From contig NZ_CP019419.1 in the NCBI RefSeq assembly GCF_001975665.1, positions 744,001-808,000 on the forward strand: a DNA stretch of 64,000 nt, read 5' to 3'. Position numbers and translations under genes: made by a program. The notes under the pieces are model-generated. The model searched no databases. It saw nothing but the letters and a program-made list of their open reading frames with translations, and was not told the DNA's origin. The DNA comes from Polaribacter reichenbachii. Lineage in GTDB: Bacteria; Bacteroidota; Bacteroidia; Flavobacteriales; Flavobacteriaceae. Shown here piece by piece: positions 45,824-53,847 of this stretch (the first letter of the stretch is position 1; the number at the start of each line of letters is the position of its first letter).

Positions 45824-47443
45824 TTAATTAATTTCTGTAATTCTTAAAGCGATATAAGGTTTATAAGGCAGTCTTACTTCTTTTAATTCCTTATCGTATA
45901 AGCGATAATTATCTTTTACTTTTTGAGTTTCGAAAACTCCTGGAACTTTAGTAATCGTCATATCCCAAGTATCAATAATTTCTACTTTAAATTTTACGTT
46001 TTCTTTAAGTTTCTCTAAATCACCGTTTTTCTTTGGCAAATTAAATGCCCAAGATTCTGAGATTTCTTCTCCAAAATAGATGAAATAAAAACCTTTTCCT
46101 GAAGAAGCCGTTTTTAAATCTCTACTAATATCCGTCATAAATAATGGTTCTGGAGCGGCTTCTATAATGGACTTTAAAAACTTAATTCGTTTCCAACTTT
46201 CTCCTTTTAAAGAACCACCATCTGCCCAGAAAAAAGTGTCTTCTTTTGTATGAAACCGATAAACTTCGCCATGTGTAACGTACGCTCCCGCAATTACTCC
46301 GTTCCAAACCAAATGTGTCATTTTTTCTGGACTTAATCTTCCCCAACGTCTTTCTAAGTTACCTTCATAACCAACTTCATCTAAAACAATTGGCTTTTTA
46401 AAAATGTTTCTTAACGTCGCCGAAGAATATGAATTTAAAACAGGCGCTTCGTCTTGAATACTAACGTGTGTGTATTCTGGTTTGAAATAATCGTAATAAC
46501 TCGATGTTGCTCCATGAATAGAACATAAATGTCTGTATGGATCATTTTTAACAACTACTTCTGTTAAAGCATCCCAATCTGAAACCGTTTTAGCATCCAC
46601 ATAATTCCATTCGTTTGCCAATGACCACCAAACGTTTTTAAATGATGATAAACGCGCAGTAATATATTCCAGATATTTTATATTTACTTCCAATGGCAAT
46701 GAATCAAATCCCCAACGTCCACCATCGTAAGGGTGAAAAAGAATTAAATCTGCCTGAACATTTATTTTGTTTAAATCGTCTATTCGTTTTTCTAAATGTT
46801 GAAAAAATTCAGGATTCATTTCATCAAAATCCCAAGTAAAAAATTTATCACCTTTAGCATTTGTTTCTACTTTTTTTATTTTGAAAGGATATATTTTAGG
46901 TTCTTCTTTAACTAAATCATAATTTTTAGGAAATACACACATTCTTACTTTATTGAAGTCTGCTTTTTCTAATGTTTTTAAAGTTTCCTCTTGAAGTTCC
47001 TCTTTCATATGCGTCCATGCATATGCAGTTGTACCAAAAGGATAGTAGTTTTTACCATCAGCATATTTAAAATGATAGGTTTCACTAACTTTTACCATTC
47101 CATGATTGTCAACTGATGCTTTTACACAATTAAAACTCCCTGTTTTTGTATTAAATTTTTCAATATTTGAAGAAATAATATAATTCCATATACCAACTGT
47201 TTGTGGCATAAAACGAATTTTAAAAGCGTTATTTCCATCATAGAATCCTTTAACAACGTAAGCTGTATCAGAATTAAAAAATTTAGCAGAAAGTTTTACA
47301 TCTTTAAACGGATTTCCTTTTGTTTTATGTTTTAAACTGATTTCAAAACGATTCCATTGCTCTACTTTTTCTTGAGCAGTCATAAAAAAACTGTTCAGAA
47401 GAACTACTATTATTAAAATAGATTTGTTGAAATGATATTTCAT
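45824..47443 (-). CDS. Secreted GH-A clan glycoside hydrolase with DUF5060/DUF5605
   Basis: A 539-residue exported protein (signal ends about MTA-Q). An N-terminal beta domain (25-110, DUF5060-like) precedes a TIM barrel resembling DUF4038/GH140-type proteins, then a C-terminal beta domain (DUF5605-like, from about 450). The clan GH-A catalytic pair can be assigned: acid/base E278 in WWSLANEWNY and nucleophile E356 in PIVLDEVGYEG. The substrate is unknown. GH140 members release apiose in rhamnogalacturonan II, so a side-chain role such as apiosidase is a reasonable guess in this pectin locus. It is 3 bp before GH28 and 22 bp after the GH43 stop. Confidence 0.83.
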   Translation of the reverse strand: MKYHFNKSILIIVVLLNSFFMTAQEKVEQWNRFEISLKHKTKGNPFKDVKLSAKFFNSDTAYVVKGFYDGNNAFKIRFMPQTVGIWNYIISSNIEKFNTKTGSFNCVKASVDNHGMVKVSETYHFKYADGKNYYPFGTTAYAWTHMKEELQEETLKTLEKADFNKVRMCVFPKNYDLVKEEPKIYPFKIKKVETNAKGDKFFTWDFDEMNPEFFQHLEKRIDDLNKINVQADLILFHPYDGGRWGFDSLPLEVNIKYLEYITARLSSFKNVWWSLANEWNYVDAKTVSDWDALTEVVVKNDPYRHLCSIHGATSSYYDYFKPEYTHVSIQDEAPVLNSYSSATLRNIFKKPIVLDEVGYEGNLERRWGRLSPEKMTHLVWNGVIAGAYVTHGEVYRFHTKEDTFFWADGGSLKGESWKRIKFLKSIIEAAPEPLFMTDISRDLKTASSGKGFYFIYFGEEISESWAFNLPKKNGDLEKLKENVKFKVEIIDTWDMTITKVPGVFETQKVKDNYRLYDKELKEVRLPYKPYIALRITEIN

Positions 47444-47465
47444 AATAAATGTTGTTTAAATTATA

Positions 47466-49076
47466 TTATTTACTAATTCTAAACCAATCTATATCTACAC
47501 TTCCAGAATCATTAATTACGCCTTCACGCAAAGCTAAAAACCCTATTTTAGCACCTATCCATTTTCCTTCTCTTGCAGTAAAGTTATTTCCTATGGATTT
47601 AAATTTCTTTCCGTTTTCACTATAAAATAAATTACAAATTCCGCCTTTACTTATTTTTGCTCTTAAGTAAAACGTATTTGATTTTATTTTTTTTGATTCA
47701 ATTACAATTTCTTTTCCTTTTTTATCTGCTTTTTCACAAGTAATTTGTGATAAAACTAACTGACCGTTTTCTTGTTTTACCTGCAGATATGTATAATCTA
47801 ACCCCATGATTACCAAGCCTGTTTTTTCACCATCAAAACGAGCATTAAAAGTCATTTTTGTAGTTGCTACAAATTCATCAGAAGGAAATTTTTGCAACAA
47901 TAAATTTGGAACAGTATATAAATCATCAGCTATTTCTGGTTTTGGTCTACAATACATTGTAAAATGTCCCATAGAAGTAGGAAAACCATAATAGACTTCA
48001 GGATTTGCATGCCATTGCCATTGTAATCCTAATTTTGGTTGATTAAATTCATCCGAATCTGGTGGAGTAACAATTGGATACGATTTTCCAACATTTGGTT
48101 TTTTATAGGTTGAAACAGGCTCTCCAATTCCATCATTATTTTGATCAACTCCCATAACTGGCCAATCATTTTCCCATTTCATAGGCTGTAAATGAACAAC
48201 ACGACCATAAGCATCTTTATCTTGAAAATGAAAAAACCAATCTTCATCAGTTTGCGTCGTTACCCAAGCTCCTTGATGTGGTCCATTAATATTGGTATTA
48301 CCTTGATGCAAAACTGTTTTCTTCTCATAAGGCCCATAAACAGATTTTGATCTTAAAATAGTTTGCCAACCTGTAGAAACACCTCCTGCAGGTGCAAAAA
48401 TATAATAGTAACCTTTTCGTTTGTAAAATTTAGGTCCTTCAATAGTAGATTCATTTGTATGACCATCAATAATCATAACTTCATCATCATTAGTTTTGGT
48501 GCCTTCTGCATTCATTGTTGCAATAACTAATAAACTTTTAATACCTGCTCTACTACCTGCAAATGCATATGCCAAATAAACTTTTCCATCATCATCCCAG
48601 AGTGGTGTTGGATCAATTAATCCTTTTCCACCTTTTACTAAAACAGGATCAGACCAAGAACTTTTAGGGTCTTTGGTTTTAATCATATAAATTCCATAAT
48701 CTGGATCTGGATAATAAATATAATATTCGCTATTATGAAATCTTATACATGGAGCCCAAACGCCATTTCCATGTTGAGGAATAGAAAATACGTCTAACGG
48801 AATTTGTTTTTGAAGTGCATAATTTACCAATTCCCAATTCACTAAATCTTTAGAATGCAAAATTGGCAAACTTGGAGAAGCGTTAAAAGACGATGCTGTC
48901 ATATAATAATCGTTACCTACTCTTACAACATCTGGATCTGAATAATCTGCATGTAAAATGGGATTTGTATATGTACCATCTCCATTATCTGAAACCCAAA
49001 CTTTAGAAACAGTTTTATCTTGTGCCGATAAACTAAAAATAGATAATAAACCTAATGCAATTAAAATAGTTCTCAT
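47466..49076 (-). CDS. GH43 glycoside hydrolase, exported
   Basis: A 536-residue five-bladed propeller enzyme with signal peptide (ends SLSA-Q). The three acidic residues are visible: base D47 in ADYSDPDVVRV, pKa modulator D154 in GLIDPTPLWDD, and acid E212 in STIEGPKFYKRKG. The C-terminal beta-sandwich (from about 345, SDEFNQPKLGLQWQW) is typical of GH43 enzymes with a C-terminal DUF1349/GH43_C2 module. These act as beta-xylosidases or alpha-arabinofuranosidases, so the target is a pectin side chain (arabinan, xylogalacturonan). The ATG overlaps the oxidoreductase start region: its first 4 bases overlap the upstream gene stop (ATGA). Confidence 0.91.
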   Translation of the reverse strand: MRTILIALGLLSIFSLSAQDKTVSKVWVSDNGDGTYTNPILHADYSDPDVVRVGNDYYMTASSFNASPSLPILHSKDLVNWELVNYALQKQIPLDVFSIPQHGNGVWAPCIRFHNSEYYIYYPDPDYGIYMIKTKDPKSSWSDPVLVKGGKGLIDPTPLWDDDGKVYLAYAFAGSRAGIKSLLVIATMNAEGTKTNDDEVMIIDGHTNESTIEGPKFYKRKGYYYIFAPAGGVSTGWQTILRSKSVYGPYEKKTVLHQGNTNINGPHQGAWVTTQTDEDWFFHFQDKDAYGRVVHLQPMKWENDWPVMGVDQNNDGIGEPVSTYKKPNVGKSYPIVTPPDSDEFNQPKLGLQWQWHANPEVYYGFPTSMGHFTMYCRPKPEIADDLYTVPNLLLQKFPSDEFVATTKMTFNARFDGEKTGLVIMGLDYTYLQVKQENGQLVLSQITCEKADKKGKEIVIESKKIKSNTFYLRAKISKGGICNLFYSENGKKFKSIGNNFTAREGKWIGAKIGFLALREGVINDSGSVDIDWFRISK

Positions 49077-50116
49077 AAATAAATTACTTTTTTTTCTTGA
49101 TTACTTTTTATTGCGGCTTCTATAACTTGAATTACTTGCATCGCTTCAAAAGGAGAAACTGGTACTGGTTTATTATTCTGAATAGCGTCATACATACCAT
49201 CATAATATTTCATATAATTTCCAGTTTCTGTGTTGACATATTCTTTAGTTGACTTACCGTTTTTTATAAAATGAAGCAAACCTTTTTCTGATTCTGGTTC
49301 TTTTCCCCAGTTACCTGTATTGGGTTTTATTTCTTTTTGAAGTGCTGCTTCTTGAATATCACCTTTCGTTTTTATAAACGACCCTTTTGTTCCGTGAATG
49401 CTATAAGCAGGTAAAGTTTCTAAAACAAAATAACTCGATTTTAAAGTTACATAATGTGATTTATAATAGAATTTTACATCAAAATAATCGCCAACTTTAG
49501 AATTATCCCTAAAACTATCTAAACATGCAAACACACTATTTGGTAACCCAAATAATTGCAATACTTGATCTATTAAATGAGAACCCAAATCGTATAAACT
49601 ACCCACACCTTCAGTTGGTACCTCTTTATGTTTTTTGTAACTTAATTCTGGTTCAAAACGATCATAATGAAATTCAGCTTCAACAATATCACCCAAAACA
49701 TCTTTATTTAAAACTTTTTGCACCGTTTTAAAATCACTATCCCATCTTCTATTATGATATACAGATAGTTTTACATTATGCTTTTCTGCTAAATCGATAA
49801 GTTCTTTAGCTTCCGAAGAAGTTACTGTAAAAGGTTTTTCTACCACAATATGTTTTCCTGCTTCTATAATTCTTTTAGTAAAATCGTAATGCGTAATATT
49901 TGGCGTATTTACAATGACCAAATCAATCGCTTTGTCTTCAAGTAAATCTTCAAGCGAACGAAAGGTTTTAATATTCGGATATTTTGCTTTTGCTAAATTC
50001 TTAGAACGTTCTACAACACCATATAAATTAAATTTTGGATTGACATCAATAAAAGGTGCGTGAAATAAATGACCACTCATACCAAAAGAACATAATGCTG
50101 TATTTATTGATTTCAT
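49073..50116 (-). CDS. Gfo/Idh/MocA family oxidoreductase
   Basis: A 347-residue cytoplasmic NAD(P)-dependent oxidoreductase. The N-terminal Rossmann fold starts ALCSFGMSGHLFHAPFI, and the catalytic lysine lies in VVEKPFTVTS, a family hallmark; the C-terminal alpha/beta domain has PTEGVGSLYDLGSHLIDQ. It has no signal peptide, unlike nearly all its neighbours. It is 10 bp downstream of the GH105 gene and overlaps GH43 by 4 bp, so it is a true member of the operon. Substrate is likely a sugar or uronic acid released from pectin, but no uxa/kdu-like function can be assigned. Confidence 0.9.
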   Translation of the reverse strand: MKSINTALCSFGMSGHLFHAPFIDVNPKFNLYGVVERSKNLAKAKYPNIKTFRSLEDLLEDKAIDLVIVNTPNITHYDFTKRIIEAGKHIVVEKPFTVTSSEAKELIDLAEKHNVKLSVYHNRRWDSDFKTVQKVLNKDVLGDIVEAEFHYDRFEPELSYKKHKEVPTEGVGSLYDLGSHLIDQVLQLFGLPNSVFACLDSFRDNSKVGDYFDVKFYYKSHYVTLKSSYFVLETLPAYSIHGTKGSFIKTKGDIQEAALQKEIKPNTGNWGKEPESEKGLLHFIKNGKSTKEYVNTETGNYMKYYDGMYDAIQNNKPVPVSPFEAMQVIQVIEAAIKSNQEKKVIYL

Positions 50117-50126
50117 ATTTAATTTT

Positions 50127-51341
50127 TTATCTGTTTAATTCTAAAGCAGCCAAAATAAATGGCCCTGTACCATGTAAGTTATTTACTCTTTTTGCTTCGT
50201 TTATATAATATTCATATGATGCATCTCTGTATGGATTTCCGCCTAAACCAGCACCTTTACAAGTTTGTGTTAAATGCACTTCACCATCTTGATCTACTTT
50301 AACCAACTCTTTAACCAAACCATCAAAAGCTTTATTAGCAGCTTCATTAAACTCTGAAGGTAAATAGCCTTTTTTAACTCCTTTTGCAAAAGCATACGCA
50401 AACATTGCTGTACCAGAAGATTCTAAATAATTACCTTCTCTACCTGGAAAATTAGGAACTTGATACCAATTACCTGTTTTGTCTTGTACTTTCACTAAAG
50501 CAGAAGATAAATCATTTAGTTGTTGAATTAATATGTCTCTTTTTGGGTGGTTCTCTGGAAAATAATCTAACACATCTACCAAAGCCATAACATACCAACC
50601 TAAAGATCTAGACCAAAAATTTGGAGATTTACCAGTTGTTTTATCCGCCCAACCCATTTGTTTGCTTTCGTCCCAAGCGTGTAATAATAACCCAGTTTTT
50701 TTATCTAATGTTTTGTTATAAATAAGTTCAAACTGGTGTGCAACATCGTCAAAATTCTTTCCATCTTCATATTCAGAAATATACCTTGCCAAAAATGGTT
50801 GTCCCATATATAAACCATCTAACCACATTTGATTTGGATATATTTTTTTATGCCAAAGTCCACCAGAATTAGTTCTTGGATGTGTTTTTAATTGTTTTCT
50901 TAATGTTTTAATGGCTGTTAAATATCTTTCTTCTTTTGTTTTTTCATACAAAAAAAACAGAATTTTTCCTGCATTGATATTATCGATATTATATTTCTCT
51001 AAATCATAATTTAAAATAGTTCCTGTGCTATCTATTAATTCATCTGCATATCCTTTTTCATATTCAAAATATTTTTCATCTCCAGTTTTTTTATACAGTT
51101 TCTCAAAAGACAAAGCCAATAAACCATGTTTGTAATTCCAGTTTAGTTTCTTGTGATTATCTACATCACTTGCTTTTGGAAAACGTTTCATTATTGACAA
51201 TGCCATACGTTCAGACCATTTTAAATCTTTAGAAATAGTAATTTCTTTTACGGTATCTGCTTTCTTAACTTCTTTTTTTTCCCCTTTACAACTTGTAAAA
51301 AAACCTGTAAGTAATATTAGTATTATTGCTGTTTTTTTCAT
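50127..51341 (-). CDS. GH105 unsaturated rhamnogalacturonyl hydrolase (YteR-like), lipoprotein
   Basis: A 404-residue (alpha/alpha)6 barrel enzyme that removes the unsaturated uronic acid left by pectate or rhamnogalacturonan lyases. The signal ends in a lipobox (GFFTSC, C18). GH88/GH105 signatures are MWLDGLYMGQPFLA (Asp175, the position of the catalytic Asp of YteR) and WSRSLGWYVMALVDVLDYFP. YteR itself is cytoplasmic, so export here is noteworthy but seen in Bacteroidota loci. The gene lies 6 bp downstream of the cupin gene. Its presence implies lyase products, matching the PL10 gene. Confidence 0.93.
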   Translation of the reverse strand: MKKTAIILILLTGFFTSCKGEKKEVKKADTVKEITISKDLKWSERMALSIMKRFPKASDVDNHKKLNWNYKHGLLALSFEKLYKKTGDEKYFEYEKGYADELIDSTGTILNYDLEKYNIDNINAGKILFFLYEKTKEERYLTAIKTLRKQLKTHPRTNSGGLWHKKIYPNQMWLDGLYMGQPFLARYISEYEDGKNFDDVAHQFELIYNKTLDKKTGLLLHAWDESKQMGWADKTTGKSPNFWSRSLGWYVMALVDVLDYFPENHPKRDILIQQLNDLSSALVKVQDKTGNWYQVPNFPGREGNYLESSGTAMFAYAFAKGVKKGYLPSEFNEAANKAFDGLVKELVKVDQDGEVHLTQTCKGAGLGGNPYRDASYEYYINEAKRVNNLHGTGPFILAALELNR

Positions 51342-51347
51342 CTTATT

Positions 51348-51782
51348 TTACTTTTTTTGGTACTTCTTAATTACTAAATATTTTAAATCTGTGTCTCCTG
51401 TATTACTAATTCCGTGCATGCTAAAAGACGGACAATAAAGGCTTGTATTTGCTCCTACAACAACCTCTTTTCCGTTTAGGTAAAATTTTGCCTTACCTTC
51501 TAAAACATAAAAAAATTCATCTTCTTTGTGTTTATGTGGCGGATGTGTTGCTTTTCCTGGTGCAACAACACTCATTTTTAATGTACGCCCGTCTAAAAAA
51601 TCTTTATCTGCAAACCAATATTGGTAACCTACTTTTGTTGGTTTTACTTCATCTTTATTAAAAGTATTTACACAGTTTTCTATTGTATATTCTTTTTCTT
51701 GCTCTAAAATTTTATTGCTTTTTAATGTTAAAAGACCAATAAATAACAAAGACAAAACTTTTATTACTAGAACTTTTTTCAT
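51348..51782 (-). CDS. Exported cupin, possibly KdgF-like
   Basis: A 144-residue single-domain cupin. The N-terminus is hydrophobic (VLVIKVLSLLFIGLLTL), predicting a signal peptide or anchor. Cupin motif 1 is HPPHKHKEDEFFYVLEG (His/His/Glu metal ligands) and motif 2 is PSFSMHGISN. KdgF cupins of about 110 residues turn 4,5-unsaturated galacturonate into the linear keto acid and are found beside pectin lyases; this could be one that works in the periplasm. Other cupins have different roles, so the function is inference. It lies 1 bp after DUF4861 and 6 bp before GH105. Confidence 0.78.
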   Translation of the reverse strand: MKKVLVIKVLSLLFIGLLTLKSNKILEQEKEYTIENCVNTFNKDEVKPTKVGYQYWFADKDFLDGRTLKMSVVAPGKATHPPHKHKEDEFFYVLEGKAKFYLNGKEVVVGANTSLYCPSFSMHGISNTGDTDLKYLVIKKYQKK

Positions 51783-51783
51783 T

Positions 51784-52791
51784 TTATTGTAATGTATTAT
51801 TAGTGTTTAATTCTGATAACTTTTCATTTAAATAAATAAGAAATTCGTTTTCTGTTTTAATTCCATTAGGTTCTTGCTCCCAAGCTGCTAAAAAATAAAA
51901 TACTATAGATTCTGTAGTTGGTTTAAATTCAATTAAATAATCGTCTTCTCCTTTTTTAACTTCTGATGTTGTTGCTTTTTCATAAAAAATCGCCATTCCT
52001 AAATTATCTGGCACCAATGTTTGCTTACCATAAGTAGCAATGTATGCCCATTTTTTATTTTCGCTTTCTTTTTTTAAATAATTCACTTTGTGATCTACAA
52101 TTCCGGTTACAATTCCGTTGATTGCTTTTGAAGATTGAATGGTATGTTTTGTAATTCTAGAATCTGAATTGATACTTAAAATAGATTTTAAATCTATTTT
52201 ATCATTAGCTGTTTCCCATCCTTTGTAATTAATTGTAATTTTAGAATTATTTAATGAATTCTCTATGGAAGCAAATGTAGAATCTACTTGTTTAAAATGA
52301 AACATTTCTGTATCTACCAATCTTCCAATAGAACCTATTCCTAACCCTTTACCAACTTTTAAAATATCTTGTCCCCAAGATTGCGGCTCATGATAAGAAT
52401 CGAAGCCATCTTGCCCAACTTTAGAGAGAATTAAAGAATCTGTTTTTTTTCCGAAAATATCTATAGCATTTCGCCAATCTAAATATAATCTATAACCTAC
52501 TTTATTACTCTCCCAACCAGGACCTTCATATCTTAAATACCATGTATGATCTGTATGAATGTCTGGTACTCTTAACTCTGTAACATTTTTAAAAGATGTT
52601 CCTCCATCATATTCTTTATGTCCTCTCTCTCCATCAATCCATTTTCCACCTTCTGCTATAGAAATTTCTGCATATGTTTTTGGTGAAGAAACAACTTCTG
52701 TAGTATTAATTATTTTTTCTTTTTTTTCTGATTTACAAGCTATAATAGTAGCAACAGAAAACATCATTGCAATTAATTTTATTGTTTTCAT
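51784..52791 (-). CDS. DUF4861 family lipoprotein
   Basis: A 335-residue lipoprotein with signal MKTIKLIAMMFSVATIIAC. The body matches DUF4861, a family of unknown function found in flavobacterial pectin and alginate loci; conserved-looking stretches are TWYLRYEGPGWESNKVGYR, SYHEPQSWGQDILKVG and GLGIGSIGRL. No catalytic set is recognisable. One suggestion from context is glycan binding or a side-chain hydrolase with a beta-sandwich core. It lies 1 bp before the cupin and 1 bp after the alpha/beta hydrolase stop, so it is tightly cotranscribed. Confidence 0.83.
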   Translation of the reverse strand: MKTIKLIAMMFSVATIIACKSEKKEKIINTTEVVSSPKTYAEISIAEGGKWIDGERGHKEYDGGTSFKNVTELRVPDIHTDHTWYLRYEGPGWESNKVGYRLYLDWRNAIDIFGKKTDSLILSKVGQDGFDSYHEPQSWGQDILKVGKGLGIGSIGRLVDTEMFHFKQVDSTFASIENSLNNSKITINYKGWETANDKIDLKSILSINSDSRITKHTIQSSKAINGIVTGIVDHKVNYLKKESENKKWAYIATYGKQTLVPDNLGMAIFYEKATTSEVKKGEDDYLIEFKPTTESIVFYFLAAWEQEPNGIKTENEFLIYLNEKLSELNTNNTLQ

Positions 52792-52792
52792 T

Positions 52793-53731
52793 TTAGTTTG
52801 ATTTAAAAATTTGTTTTAAAAATTGAGTTATAATTTTTAACGTATCATTAAAATATGGTTGAAATAACCAGAACGTATGAGGGCTATTGGGTATTGTTTC
52901 TATCTGACTGTATATAGCATAATTATCTAAAATTTTAATCATATCATCTCTTCCTGCATGAAATCTTTTAAATTGACTATTAATAAATAAAATTGGAGGT
53001 GTATTTTTATCTGTGTGAAATAATGGCGAAGCTTCTTTCCATATTTTTGGTTTATCTCTAAAAGAACCACCTAACCATAAACTTGCCATTTTACCCTCTT
53101 TAGATTCTGGATGCTTAAAAGCCAAAATACCATCTAAGTTTATAATTGCTTTAACCGTAGCAGAAACTATATTATTTACCTCTTCTTCAAATTTAATATT
53201 ATTATTTGTAGTACCCACCAATGTTGCCATTTGTGCACCAGAAGAGGCCCCCAATATTACAACTTTAGAACTGTCTGTATGAAACCTTTTCGCATTTAAT
53301 TTAATAAATTTAATTGCAGATTTAACATCAAAAATTCCTTTAGGATATTTCGCTTCATCAGCTAACCTATATTCTATAGCAAAACAAGAGTACCCTTTTG
53401 AGGCAATATTTTGAGCCAATGCATGCATATGAGATTTGTTGCCTGATTTCCAACCGCCACCGTGAACTAAAACTACCGCAGGATTATTTTTTCTTTTGTT
53501 TATAAAAGCATCTAATTTAAGATTTCTACTCTTTAAGCTTTTGTAAATAATATTATTTATTTCAGAAACATTTTTAAACCTACTTAGTGGTACAATTTTA
53601 ATTTTAGGAAAGCTTTTTTTATACTTATTAAAAGCGCTATTTATTGTATAACTTGTATCTATATTCTGCTTTTGAAAAGCAAAAAAATTGGTTGTAAAAA
53701 GAAAAAAAATAAATACAGCTATGTGTTTCAT
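52793..53731 (-). CDS. Secreted alpha/beta hydrolase (acetyl-esterase-like)
   Basis: A 312-residue exported esterase. The Met at 53731 gives a normal signal peptide (MKHIAVFIFFLFTTNFFAF); an in-frame start at 53764 would lie inside the preceding hairpin, so I reject it. The oxyanion motif is VLVHGGGWKSG, and the nucleophile elbow is LGASSGAQM (GxSxG). The pattern is that of BD-FAE-like feruloyl or acetyl esterases. In this locus it would remove acetyl or feruloyl groups from pectin. It follows susD after a 116-bp gap with a hairpin and is 1 bp before DUF4861. Confidence 0.87.
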   Translation of the reverse strand: MKHIAVFIFFLFTTNFFAFQKQNIDTSYTINSAFNKYKKSFPKIKIVPLSRFKNVSEINNIIYKSLKSRNLKLDAFINKRKNNPAVVLVHGGGWKSGNKSHMHALAQNIASKGYSCFAIEYRLADEAKYPKGIFDVKSAIKFIKLNAKRFHTDSSKVVILGASSGAQMATLVGTTNNNIKFEEEVNNIVSATVKAIINLDGILAFKHPESKEGKMASLWLGGSFRDKPKIWKEASPLFHTDKNTPPILFINSQFKRFHAGRDDMIKILDNYAIYSQIETIPNSPHTFWLFQPYFNDTLKIITQFLKQIFKSN

Positions 53732-53749
53732 AAATGCCCTTAAATAAAT

Positions 53750-53778
53750 AAGCCTGATTTTCACAAAAAATCAGGCTT
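53750..53778 (-). terminator. Hairpin between susD and the esterase gene
   Basis: On the minus strand AAGCCTGATTTT, a 5-nt loop and AAAATCAGGCTT form a perfect 12-bp stem 70 bp after the susD stop codon, then ATTTATTTAAGG. The T-run is weak, so it may be a partial terminator or an mRNA-stabilising 3' end that keeps susCD transcripts more abundant than the downstream enzyme genes. Confidence 0.6.
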
Positions 53779-53847
53779 AAATAAAATCAACTCAAATTTA
53801 ATAATAATTACTTTATTCTATCTTAAAACCTCTCTTAATGCTTTCTA

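Noticed and set aside
53732..53764. Longer start of the alpha/beta hydrolase
   Set aside because: It lies in the hairpin and pushes the signal peptide away from the N-terminus.
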